DNA of 64,000 nucleotides from Calycina herbarum (taxonomy: Eukaryota; Ascomycota; Leotiomycetes; Helotiales; Pezizellaceae): assembly GCA_001414485.1 (NCBI GenBank), contig LLEY01000059.1:62001-126000 (forward strand), given 5' to 3'. The notes beneath the pieces were generated by a model. It saw only the letters and a list, made by a program, of their open reading frames with translations. It had not been told where the DNA came from and did no database searches. Of this stretch, positions 13,700-25,300 are shown one piece after another. Position 1 is the stretch's first letter. Every line of letters starts with the position of its first letter. The position numbers and the translations under genes were made by a program.

Positions 13700-16600
13700 G
13701 TTCCTCTAAGTACTAGTTAATATTTTTTCTAGGTTTCTAAGTATTTTCTAAATATAAGTAATCTAACTATTTAATTAAATACTTAATCTTATCTCTAATA
13801 ATCTTATAGTTAAGAATCCTTTTAACTTTATATTTAGTATTTAAATTAACTAGTTAAATTTCTATAAATAGAGCTAGTAGTGCTCCTAGTAGTACTAGTT
13901 TAAGTAGGGATATATAGAATACTAGGTAGATGTTTATTATCTTTAATAATACTAATTTATAATTTAGAGGTCTCTTAACTCGTTTAATTTTAAATAGTTT
14001 AAGTTTTTTATAATCTAGTTTATTACTTAGTCTTTTTATATTAATATTTTTTTATATTAAGTAGACTTTATCCCTCTCTTTTAGTATTAGCTCCTAACTA
14101 CGTTGTTTATTATAATAGTATACGTTCCTTTTAGTAATAAACTATAAATCCTTTATAAGTTCCTTATATAACTTCTTAATTTTTAAGACTTAAACATAAG
14201 TAAGCTAGTTATCAATAGTCGTAGATAGTAATTCTTAATATACTAATAATTTATATCTAAAGTTAGTATAGAATAGTATAATAAGTATTATTTCTATTAC
14301 TAAACTATTATAGATAAACTATACTAAGAGTAGTAGTTCTACCTAGTTATCTTACTAGTAGTTTATATAATAATAAAGGTATATTTTAACTACTTAATTT
14401 ATCTATTTATTTCTTCTATTTATTTAAGAGTAAAAAGCTATAGAGAGCTTTCTTTTTATATCTAATCGTTTTATAAGAGTAATCTAAAGTTTTAAGATAA
14501 AGAGTTTATCTCTATCTAAGAGTATTTTTTTAAGTAGTTTATATTTTAAGACTACTTCTTTAAGGAATATAAATACTAATTCCTTAGTTATACTTAACTC
14601 TATATATACTACTAAAATTATATATTTTGTAAGTTGTTCTATAATAACTAGGATCGAGTTATACTTAACTCTTATTATTAGATCTTTAGATTTTAGTAAT
14701 TTAATAATAAAACCTATAGATATTAATTTCTAAGGTATTTATAATATTAAAGTAGTATTTATCTATTTATAAGAAGTATAGTAGGAAGCCTTATTCCTAG
14801 TATAGGTATTATATTCTACTATTACTTGCTTAACTATTATAGATAACTAATTAACATAGTAGTATTATCTTATCTTTTAAAGAGTTCTACGAATTCCTTA
14901 ATAGCTATAAGTAGGTATAGTATAGTATTCTTATATAAATTCCTTTATATATAAGCTAAGGACCTATAATTTCCCTTTTATATACTAGTTATAACCTTTA
15001 TATATATTTTAAATTTTATCTATCTAGATATTATTTATTACTACTATTTTATATATAATAAGTACTAAGTCTCTATTCTTAAGAGTTTTTAAGATTATAA
15101 TCCTCTTATACTCTTTATTTCTCTTATATCTAGGTTTCTAGCTAAGAGTATTAGCTTAAGTATTTAATATTCTTTTTATATATTAAATAATAATATTAAA
15201 TCCTTCTAATATTTTTAACTATTTAGCTAATTATTTAGTTATAAGTTCTTTAGTTGTTATAAATATTTTAAGATTCTTATAGTTAAATAAAACTATAACT
15301 AAGTATTTTACTAGCTATAAATAAATTCTCTAGTATTCTAAAGCTAATACTATAGTAAGTAGTTTCTTATTAAAGATACTATAGTTTTATTATACTAGGT
15401 TAAATATTTTTAAATAATATATAATAGATATAAGTTTTCTCTTATTATTTAGTTATAAGTAAATCGTATCTACTACTATATCTAAGACGTCTATTTTAAT
15501 TATACTTAGTTTTTCTATATCGAAGTTATATAGAATAGGTTTTGTTATAAACCTTACTTTAATCTTTTAAAAAGCGTCTTTAGCTTATTTATTCTAAATA
15601 AATTTAATAGCTTTCTTAATTAGTACTAATATTAGTTTAATAATCTTTATATAGTCTTATATAAATAAATAGTAGAAGTTTATAAATCTAAAGAAAGACT
15701 ATATATCTTTTATATTCTTAGGTAATTTCTAGTTTAAGATATCTTAGATCTTTACTAGATCTATTTCTATTTTTCTTAAGCTAAATACCTATCTTAGGAA
15801 AAGTGTCTAAGTTACTTTAAACTTGTATTTCAAGAGTTTTAGCTAAGAGTTTACTTTTATAAGTTATTATAAAACTTCTCTAATATATCTCTTATATTCT
15901 TCTTCTTTTTCTAAGAAGATTAGGATATTATCTAGGTAATAGATTACTATTACTCTTAAAAGATCTCTTAAAATATTATTATTTTATTTCTAATATATAG
16001 CTAGTATATTATAAAGTCTAAATAGTATAATTATATATTTATAAAGGCTTAATAGTAAGGTAAATACTATCTTCTATTTATCTCTAACTTTTATTTATAT
16101 AAGTTTATAAGTATTTTATTAATCTAATTTTATAAATTATACTACTTTATCTAACTTATCTTATAAGTATTAACTAGGTAGTAGTAGATAAGCGTTCTTA
16201 ACTATAGTATAATTTACTTCTTAGTAATTAATATATACTCTTCTTTCTAGGTTGTCTTTTTTCTTAATAATAAGTATATTTAAGGTAATTAGTAACTTAG
16301 ATTTTCTAATATATCCTTTCTTAATACTTTCTTTTATATAACTTTCTATTCTCTATAAGCTTTTCTAGTTATATAACTAAAGCTTCTACTTTAAGAGATA
16401 ATAACTCTCTTTTAATTTAATCTTATAATCTTATAAGCGATGTTCTAGTAAAGCTTATAAGTCTTCTAGGTTTTTAAACAAAGCTCTAAATTCTTTATAC
16501 TATATAGGTATTTTATTATTAGCTTTCTTACCGACTTATAGAGGACCTTAGGTAAGGTGTCTTAGTATATTAGAAGAGGTAGTACTAATCTTATTCTAGC

Positions 16601-19100
16601 TTTAAAGTTATAAATATAAACCCTTATATTTATATTAACTAAAAGTTATTATTCTAGCTTTCTAGTCGATTTCTAGATTATATTTCTAAATCTATAGTAT
16701 ACTAAGTATTACTTCCTTACTTCCTATCTTAATAATATTAAATTATATATCTAAGTAGTATCTTTTAATATTAACTCTTATTAGAATAGTTTACTAATTA
16801 ATAATCCTATTTTAATATATAATATCTATACTATTAACTACTCTTAGGTAGTATAGCCTTATACCTTTAATTAAGATGTTTAGCTTCTTTTAAGCTACTA
16901 GAGAAAGGAAATTACTTATTACTCTAGAATTAATTAAGACTTAGAGTTCCTTTCCTCTTATCTTTACTATTATTATAAGTTAATTTTCTTTAGATATAGT
17001 ATTTAACTTTCTTATAATAGTATATTTTTTTAGTTTAATATAATAAACCTTAAATCTTCTTTTTCTATTATCTTCTTTTTAAGAGATTAGGAAGAATATT
17101 ACTTTTTTATTATTAGAAAAAGCTACTTTATATATTAGACTATCTTTTACTATTTCTTTAAGTTCTAAAAGTGTTCTTATAAAACGTCTTTTTATAGACT
17201 AGTCTAATAATACTTATAGTTTATACTAGACCTATTTAATAGTTGCTCTATATAATATCTTAGTAGTCTACTATTTACCTTTTATAGGTTAGTAGAATTC
17301 CTAGATTAGGTTAGTCTAGGGGTCTACCTTAGTAACTTTAAATATTTATTAATCCTCTAATTCTTTAAATACTATTATAATTCCCTTTTTAACTTTTAAT
17401 ATCTAATATTTCTTATTAATTTCTAATTTATAGTCTTAACTAGGTAAGTAGGTAGTTATATCTAACTTTAGATATCTATTATATTTATCGAATCTCTTTA
17501 AATAATACTACTACTATTTAATAGTATTATTTCTTAAATTAGTAACTATCTATAGATCTCTCTCTTCTAGGTAATTATTTAGTATTATCTATTCTAGTCC
17601 TAGCTCTTTAATCTTAATAGTTTCCTTCTTAGTAATAGAGCTAACTATAGTTACTTAATCTTAGTTATTCCTTACTATCTTATAAGTAGTTAAGATAGTA
17701 GGATTAACTCTTTAAGTAGAATATAGGCTTTAGAAATTAGGTTTCTATCCTTCTATATATATCTATTTATTCTCTCTCTTAAAAGTCTTAATAAATACCT
17801 ATGTTTCTCCTTCTTTAGGTTTATATATTCTAGGATTTACCTCTAATAAGTTAGATTCTAACTCTAATAACTCTAATAAACTTATTAATAGTAGTAATTT
17901 ATATTCTACTTAAAGAGATAATTTATAATCTATTTCTAACTATATATTATAATATTCTTTAAGTAATAGATCTCTATTATTATTAGTATCTTATACTTTA
18001 CTAACTTATAACTTAATTCTTTTATTTAGCTATAAGTATATAGTATCTATTATTATATCTATAGTATCTGTTTTAATTTATATACTATATCTTCTAGCTT
18101 TAAGTTCCTCGTCTATAAGTTTAATTTTATTAAGTAATACTACTTCTTTATAGACTATAGTATTAATTTATCTCTTCTTATTTAAGTCTTTCTTCTTATT
18201 ATACTTATTTACTCTATAACTAGGAAGGCTATAGTTATAATATAAGTTCTACTTATATTAACGATTTCACTTCTCTTAGAAAAGTCTACCTTTCTTTTAA
18301 AAGGTTTTCTTCTATATAGTATTTACCTCTTTACTATGTTTATTAGTATAAGAGTACTTCTACTTTTCTATCTCTTTATTCTATTCTCTATGTCTAGGGT
18401 TACTCTTTCTAAATTCGTATAAGCAGTTATCTAACTAGATAACCTCTTTAATTATACTTATAATAGTTAAGAACTATATATTCTACTTAGCTATTTCCTT
18501 ATAGATATATACCTTTAATCCTCTATAAAAGAGTTCTATAAGAGTAATAGTATCCTACTCTAACTTTGTTCTATAATATTAAAATTTATTAGTATAATAT
18601 ATTACTAATCTAGTTTAGTATAACTTTAAAAGCTTATATATAGCTATTTAGATTATATTAAAGTCTTTAAAGACTTTTCTAATAGTTATCTTAAATCCTC
18701 TCTAAGATTTAAATATAATCTTAGTTAATTCTATCTTTCTATCTTTATCCTTATTTTTAAAGAAGTCCTCTAAGTATAGCTAGGCTTATTCTAATACTAA
18801 TCCTCTAAGATAGGAGATAGCAAAGATAGTTTATAAGTTATAATTACTCTTAAACTTATTAGAGTTAAAGTTAAAGTAGATGTCTATTTAAAGAAGGAAT
18901 AAGTTAAGTTCCTTTCGCTTCTTATAATACGTATCTAGTATCTTAACTTTAATAGACTTAAGTGCTTTAATCTTATAAAGCTCGGAGACGTCTAGTATAC
19001 TAACATTATCGTCGTTCTTAGTTAACTATATACTAGTAGATGTCTTTCTAGTTACGCTTCTAGATATATCTATAATATTAACTCGACTAGTATTCGAGCT
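13700..19100 (-). pseudogene. E3 gag-pol remnant
   Basis: Minus-strand frame readable only across stops. The gag matrix-like region near 18,900-18,700 (ELNLF, then TYKLS) is the usual gypsy gag type. The RT palm reads IKKKDNLERR near 16,250 and the catalytic box YLDNILIF near 15,930, with Asp changed to Asn. A chromodomain-like end and a charged tail follow. The charged Lys/Glu-rich tail after the chromodomain is also seen in E4, so it belongs to the family. Confidence 0.72.
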
Positions 19101-19158
19101 AGCTACTATAGTAGTTGCTAGAGCTATAGCGACTAAACTTCTAAGCAGGTACTCAAAG

Positions 19159-19598
19159 TATTATAAAACTTAAATAAACTAAATAAAGATGACTAAGTCT
19201 TAAAGGTTAGTATATAGATAAGAAGTATAGATATACTAGGTTATTTACTTAGAAGTGAACTCGTTACTTATATTAAAGATATTAAATAAGATAATAAGAT
19301 TAATAACTAAAGTTAAGTACGAAGCTCCTATCTAATAGCAGACGTGCCAGTCTTATATAGAACTGTAGTCCTCAGTTCTAATCGCTCTAGTCGCTCGCCC
19401 TAATCGCTTTAGTCGACAGGCGACTCAAGCGACTTAGGCGGCTAGGTTACGTGATGCTTCTTTACCAAAGGAAATCCATAGATCGCTTAGCTAGCCTAAG
19501 GATCCCTCTTTTTGCTTATAAGAGTTTCCGATAGTGCTTAACCTGTCAGGGCGCCGCCTGGTCTTCACTCATCACATGCTCACACGTGATTCGTGACA
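19159..19598 (-). repeat. 5' LTR of E3 (right copy, lightly RIPed)
   Basis: 440 bp, matching 12,552-12,991. It keeps much more GC (GGCGACTCAAGCGACTTAGG; GGGCGCCGCCTGGTC) than its partner. Ends GTGACA at 19,598, followed by TSD CTTAA. Confidence 0.88.
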
Positions 19599-19603
19599 CT
19601 TAA

Positions 19604-19825
19604 CCAGGACAAGGATCTACAGTAGTACCCTGCTTCGGATTACAAATACGCCTCTTATAAGATAAGGGATTTCTACCTAGCTAATCCAACTCGGCTAAGC
19701 CTCCTAGCTCACTTATTAGACTGGTTAGACGCTTAAGAAAAAGGCAGAGACGATTACGATAAGTTAGATAGCGACGTAGCTATAGATACACGGTCGAGAG
19801 CGACCTTTTTCAGACGGGGGAGTAC
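19604..19825 (+). mobile_element. E1 segment 3: chromodomain end and polypurine tract
   Basis: Completes the reading frame left at 12,551. The bases after the TSD encode DKDLQ, a TAG, then YPASDYKYA, the same C-terminal block as in E2 (YPASNFKYY near 11,580). It ends near a CGGGGGAG purine tract directly before the LTR. It is much less mutated than segments 1 and 2. Confidence 0.8.
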
Positions 19826-20250
19826 TGTTACGGATCTGAGGGAAGTATAACGGGTGTATACGAAAGTGTAACGGGTCTATAAGGACTGGGGCGGATCACG
19901 TGTAGCGCAGCCGTGGCACGGCACGTGCGTGCTGCTGGAATTCCTGTATTTAAGCTCTCGTTCCTCTGGAACTCTCTTCCTTCCTCACTTTGTTATTCGC
20001 TCTATATAGCAGTATTCGGCCTGACTCCGTACTATTCACAGCACGCAAGCAGTTCACTCTGCAACGTTTATAAGTACCTCTTATATAAGCTCTTTATAGC
20101 CTATTTTTAGGTTGTAGAGGGTAAGGAAGATAGCTAGGGCGGAGTGTTTCCTTTTAGAAGAGTCTAGAGGTAGTTAGATAAAGACTCTAAGGTTAGATTT
20201 AGCTAGAGATCTCTTATTCTTCTATAGCTTTGAAGTAACGAGAGTGGGAG
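19826..20250 (+). repeat. E1 3' LTR (right end uncertain)
   Basis: Starts TGTTACGGATC after the polypurine tract, like the E2 LTR start (TGTTACGGCGC). It contains a GTATTTAAG TATA-like site near 19,946 followed by a pyrimidine-rich stretch, as expected for an LTR promoter. No clear GTAACA end was found; candidate ends lie between about 20,080 and 20,250. The short open frames inside it are not considered genes. Confidence 0.6.
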
Positions 20251-20885
20251 GAGGTAGTATTGTTGTTGCTGTTACTGTATTTTCAGGCGCTAAGGCACTC
20301 TTTATAGTCTATGTGTATGAAAATTTTCTAATAGGAGCTAGAGAGGGGGAGGGAGTCGTAGAGGACGTAGGGCCGCCTCTATGCGTGGCAGAGGGGGCTC
20401 TCCTGAGGTATATGCTCGGTGGAAGACTAGGCTAAGGTCAGCGACCTGAGTATAAAAGGCCCTGAGGTAGGGCAAGAGGTACGGGGGGGCTCTATCGAGG
20501 GCAGTGCTCAAGTGGTGGTCTACGGCTTCTATAGTACCTCCAAAGAAGATTTGGCCTGTAGTGCCACGTTCTAGAGCTTTGGTAGTCGCTAAGACGAAGT
20601 ATTGCTATATGTTTAGAAGTGTGTTTGTGAGAAATATTTTAGCGACGAATTTTGAATATTTCGTAACTCGAACTAAAACAATCGTCTTGAATTGTTAATC
20701 ACACCTTGATAGATTCGTAAACAGTCAGGCCAGGAAAAAACCTGGGCCTTTTTTGTCGCTGATTCTGAAGAGAAATTTCTAGTAAAGGTTTCTTTTACAA
20801 AATAGGACAGGAAACGCAAACAGGTAATGCCGGAAAGGGGGGGGAGGCGGCTTGTCACTCTGCGTTGTTCCTCCCGCGGCATCTT
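20251..20885. other. Boundary region without a recognised gene
   Basis: GC-normal DNA between the transposon nest and the first gene. On the minus strand about 87 codons are open from about 20,600 down to a TAG near 20,338, with protein-like composition (VLATTKALERGTTGQ near its start) but no ATG and no family I recognise. It may be a relic of a mobile element or of a gene truncated by the insertions. An AT-rich joint lies at 20,600-20,700. Confidence 0.4.
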
Positions 20886-21251
20886 TCATCCAGTACAGTT
20901 TACCATACTAACAGTCTCGCCCAGGTTTATGCCCCCAATTATAACCTTATCGTTCCCTACCCCCTCTGCCACAATGCTGTCCCCGTTCCAAAAATTACAT
21001 TCCTCGCCAAGATATCTCTTCCCTCCAGTACTTCTAACCACCAACACACTCTTGACGTTGTCGATGAACCCGTTTCTGAAAACAGTATTGTTAATTTCTT
21101 GTGCCCTGTCGAGGGGGAAGCTGGCTACAATAACTGGTATAAATGTGTTATCAGGGCCGAGAAAAAGTTCGAATTCGACGTCAATTCCATCTTGAAAAGC
21201 GTTTGTGGACGCGAAAAGAACGATGGAAATAATGAGGGAGGTGAGTCGCAT
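20886..21251 (-). CDS. Small secreted protein, unknown function
   Basis: 121 residues, starting at the ATG at 21,251 because a typical signal peptide follows at once (MRLTSLIISIVLFASTNA, cleavage near residue 18). The same frame is open further upstream to 21,419, but that extension has no signal-like start and is probably 5' UTR. The mature part is about 100 residues with two cysteines (in GEEC and in VNC), which could form one disulphide, and possible N-glycosylation sites (NNT, NCT). No intron is needed. Size, secretion and paired cysteines fit the broad class of fungal small secreted or effector-like proteins, but no named family is recognised. It is the first gene beyond the transposon nest, a common position for such genes. 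Secretion is well supported; function is unknown. Confidence 0.65.
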   Translation of the reverse strand: MRLTSLIISIVLFASTNAFQDGIDVEFELFLGPDNTFIPVIVASFPLDRAQEINNTVFRNGFIDNVKSVLVVRSTGGKRYLGEECNFWNGDSIVAEGVGNDKVIIGGINLGETVSMVNCTG

Positions 21252-21773
21252 TTTGACTTTGTTCGGGGATGAGGTGAAGTGTACTTCGAAGCCTGTAAGT
21301 GTGGGAAATTTTGAAAGTGACTTAGATGTTAGGACGTAGATGAGGGAGTGGTTGAGAGTCGCCGTGAAGAATGGAAGCGATGACCAGATACATCCTTTAT
21401 ACGTTTCCTCCAAGTCCATGCGATTATCGCTTAATTTCGTGCGTTGGTATTACATCCTCAAAATAACCTCATGCATAAGCGCTAGTCCGCTAGCCACCTG
21501 AAGCACCTTTCCAAGATAATTTGCCAGCGAGCTATCAGCTCGCTTGGTCTACCTCGCCAACTTTAGTTGTTCCAACAACACTCTGAACACACAGCCTCGA
21601 AACCAATAATAATTCTGTTTCATCTATCTTTGGCTTCATTTGCCCACCACATGCATGAAAGCAAAAAATATTCCAAGTTGAAGATAACAGTCTTGAGCTC
21701 TATTTTGCCTCCTAAACAACCCATAAAACTACTCATGAAGTTAGTACCTTATCACTCCTATCACCGTTATCAT

Positions 21774-22172
21774 TTACATAGTAGCACTCGACCATGGCCA
21801 CAGTTTTCCCAGGGCGTAATCCACCACCAACATCAACCCTATCACCCCCAACCCCAAACGCAAGCATGCTTTCGTTATTCGCTTCTTCAAAGTCACATCT
21901 CTCCTTGGTGTTTGGTTCGTTTGTATCGGTCCAAGTACCGATACAAACTCAACAGACTTGGTAACACGTTCTTTGAGACTCGTCGGTAATTGTTTGGGGA
22001 TTGATGATTTAGAAATCGAATGTAAACGAATTTTGGGAGGAGCTATTAAATTCCAAGAAGAGAGTAAATTCAACTTTTATTTTGTTGAGAAAGGAGATTG
22101 AGGGTGGGCTAGTGCGTTTGAGCAAGCAGAAAATGTGATGAAGGTGGTGAGAAGACCAATTATGAGTTGCAT
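21774..22172 (-). pseudogene. Signal-peptide gene broken by an in-frame TAA
   Basis: The ATG at 22,172 is followed by a good signal peptide (MQLIIGLLTTFITFSACSNALA), then nine residues and a TAA at 22,077-22,079. The same frame then stays open for about 100 codons to 21,774 and ends with a hydrophobic helix (LGLGVIGLMLVVDYAL) before the stop. I see no GT donor before the TAA that would splice it out, so the simplest reading is a gene disabled by one stop. Alternatives are a real 31-residue secreted peptide, a sequencing error, or chance openness of the downstream frame. The distal part contains a perfect 12-bp inverted repeat (21,919-21,948). Confidence 0.35.
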
Positions 22173-22352
22173 TTTTGCTATATTTATATTTTTAGAATAG
22201 GAATAGAAAGAGTTGCTGCTAACTCGAGGGGTATTGAATACCATGGACCCGAGATGAGAAAATTGAGAGGGAGGGGAGGAAAAAGGTGACCGTTTGGCTT
22301 CTTTATAGTCAGGTCCATCACCCTTCGCAATCACTTCAACCAACCTAGTCAC

Positions 22353-25300
22353 CGAACCTCCAACCCTGATTTTTATTACTGTTTTTGCCTTTGTCCTTTT
22401 TGCTTGCAGCCTTTACAGCTTTTCGACCAGAGAGCTGGCCCAGGAGCGACTGCTGCCGTAGAGCTAAAAATAATATATGGCCAATCACCTAGAATACCAA
22501 CTGCCCAACCGCCATACCAACATATTCATTCTTTCTCGGAGTTTTCCCACTTCCGAGCTATTAAGCGGCACGTAAGCCAACCAACAAAAATGTGGCTATT
22601 TCGAGCGTGGCATGCCAACCAACACCTAACCGAAACACCAAATAAGTGAGTCCGTGAAACCTCGGGCTTTCAAGTAGTAAAATTATAAAAGACTATATCC
22701 CAAACTCATTCAAACTAAGAGTACACGGAACTGCTGGAATGATCCGTCAATGTGTCTATAAACCCGTCTCCGAGTTGATGATATCCGTATTAAGCCCTTT
22801 ACCAAGACGTCAAATATCAGCTGGAGCTCGTCGATTCTCAAAGAAGTAGAGAAAGTACGGAAAAGCAGCACTGTCACTTCCACGCAATACAGATGATTAA
22901 ACGTAACATACTTTCCAAATGACTATGCTCTTCCAGTTAGTTGTAATGAAATAAACCCTTCAATTACCGCCGAATTCCCACCTGCCATCGATTTCCCAAT
23001 CCACTTCCTTAGGATTTGCAAACGCCTAGTTTTAAGTTTAGTAACAAAAAGGTACTAATCACCCGTCTTTAATACCCCTTAGAAATGCTGATGGGTTTTC
23101 CGATCACTCCCCACTCCCAAATTGAACCCGATGCGTGATTGTTTATTCTTGCTGTTTCTCTGCATCCCTGAAATCTCGAGATCAATATACTCAAAGCACT
23201 ACGAATTCCCAGACACACTTAATCACGAAAGAAAAAGTAACATTATAAACTTCTTGCAGCTGCAAATATAACCCGACCTAACGCAAAGATCCACGAGTAC
23301 TATCCTTGAATTGCGAATCCCTCTTATTTACCACCGTTTCCTGCTCTACCGTCGATTCCCACCTCCCTTTTAGAGTCGCAATCAGAAAAATAGCCCCTGT
23401 AGAAACCCACATATAACTTTTCAAATATTTCTACGTCTCATCAGCATGGTAGTAGCCATTGAGGGAATTAAGCTCTATCTATAGTACTTCCAAACACCGC
23501 CATAAGAAACTTTTCCTTCATCTTCTCCATAGTTCGTATCTTCTCAGACGGACCAGAAGTGCTTTAAAAGAAAACCCCTTACCAGTTTCTTTATTTTCGT
23601 CCAGAATATATTTCATATAAGAGGAAGCTAAAGTCTTGTAGATTATAAACATCGTCAACCCCTTCGTACATAAGACTCTTACCACTCCAACAAAATATAA
23701 AAGAATTACAGTCACCAACGAGAACCAGCATCTACCCCACAATCCTAACAGAAATGTCTTACTCCAAATCAAATACCCATACTACCACAAAATTATAGCG
23801 GAAATCCCAAAGTGTCGTAGTTCTCCACCGACACTATATAACATTCCCAACTAAACCAAATACAAGGACGGCAAAGGACAACCACCCAGACAAAAAAGCC
23901 CCTGCTGCCAAATATCTGAAATCCCGCGAAGATATAGAGAAACATTTTCTTAGAACAAGGAACTCATTGTACTTCAAAAATACGCAAAAAAAAACCCCCC
24001 AACACCCTCAATCTTCTTCTTCTTCTTCCTCAGATTCGAGAACCTTGAACTATCGCTGATTCCTCCCCACCCTCGATTTCCTACCTCTCTGTCAAAGACC
24101 CCACAAACGAACCAAAATCCACGCCAACTTTCTTTGCCCTTACGAAAGAAAGAAAAGAAAAAACGACTCCATAAAGTCTAGAAGTAAAAAATAAAAATAA
24201 AAAGTAGATCAGCCGCTTCAAAAATCCCACGAATTCGGAACAATTTCCAATCTCGGCCACGGTATGTAGGTCGCTGAAGCAACTAGAGTCGATTAAATAA
24301 TACGCGCGAGCAGTGATATAACTCGTAGCCTTGGTGACTTTTAAGATTTACAATTTTGAAAACGCGATGGAATAGAAGCTTTGAAGATGAATCACTTCTC
24401 AGGGGGGAGAAAGGTTCCCAGTTTTATTGTGAACAAATAGATACTTCAAGCGAGCAAAATCCAACATCGATACAACCAAATACATCCCCCCCCCCCCCTT
24501 CCTCATACAAAAACACAACCCTCTACGCTAGAACGACATCCCTCTAGCGAGCTGATGGTATCCGACCTCGATGTCTCTGTGGACAGCTTCCATTCCACCC
24601 TACACAAGCACCCATACTACCACGAATGACACACGTATACCTTCACATCCCAATACACTTAGTACACAAAACAAAGGTATTATCATTAATCCTGCATCTT
24701 AGTTTGCTGTCGATTCCTCTCCCACCACTGAATCTCCCACATCCCGTCTCAAAGAAAACGCAAAAGAATATCCCCCTTTCAAAACACACCCGCACAGGCC
24801 CAGTAAACTCTCCCATACCCCATCCACCGGAGAAAACAAAACCCGGGCATCAACAACATGTCAGAAGAAACCGACAGAATGAAGAAGTGCTCCCGTTCAT
24901 ACAGTGCGTCAGTGAACCTTACGAAACGGAGCACCGAGAGGCTTTATACAAACACCTCCCTTGGTTTCTTCTTTGGATACAGAAACACATTCCAGATTCT
25001 CAAGAAGTAACATTACAGCATGAAAACGCGAACTCAAATTCGGGTCATCTGAGAACCTTGAGCTTCTGCTCCAATAACCTGGAGAAATTCCAGATAGCTA
25101 GTGGGGCGGTTACCGGTCTATAAACCAAACGTTTTCCTATCAATAGCGACCTCTAGAGCTGAGACTGGACAGTGTCTCGAAGTATAACCACTTGACTCAG
25201 ACATGGGGAGAGACGAAAAAAGGGTTGTAGCCATCACCGAAAACGCAACCAAAAGCACCGGGAGCCGAGAACTACCACCATTGCTAGAAAACCTGGAGTT

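Larger units (their letters stand above)
12552..19598 (-). mobile_element. E3: complete but RIP-inactivated Ty3/gypsy chromovirus nested in the E1 chromodomain
   Basis: Seen: two 440-bp LTRs (12,552-12,991 and 19,159-19,598) and the 5-bp sequence CTTAA on both sides (12,547-12,551 and 19,599-19,603). The element is 7,047 bp and reads on the minus strand: gag from about 19,100 down to 17,900 with a degenerate zinc knuckle near 18,200, then RT near 16,300-15,900 (IKKKDNLERR; catalytic box YLDN). RNase H and integrase follow (to about 14,300), a chromodomain end near 13,800-13,700, and then a Lys/Glu-rich stretch (about 13,480-13,570). LTR ends correspond to TGTCAC...GTTACA in element orientation. 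E4 at 1-2,084 is a second copy of this family. Confidence 0.9.

Noticed and set aside
1..20000. A CRISPR array, bacterial island or active retroelement in the repeat block
   Set aside because: The repeats are two LTR pairs and related element bodies, not spaced short repeats, and all coding regions are stop-ridden with lost catalytic residues.
20727..20753. GC-rich hairpin AGGCCAGG...CCTGGGCCT followed by T6, like a bacterial terminator
   Set aside because: The stem has a bulge, the genome is clearly fungal, and no transcript end is expected there. Chance resemblance.
24626..25123. 165-codon plus-strand frame as a gene
   Set aside because: Composition resembles translated non-coding DNA (His/Pro/Ser/Thr-rich, no domain), with no splice or neighbour support.
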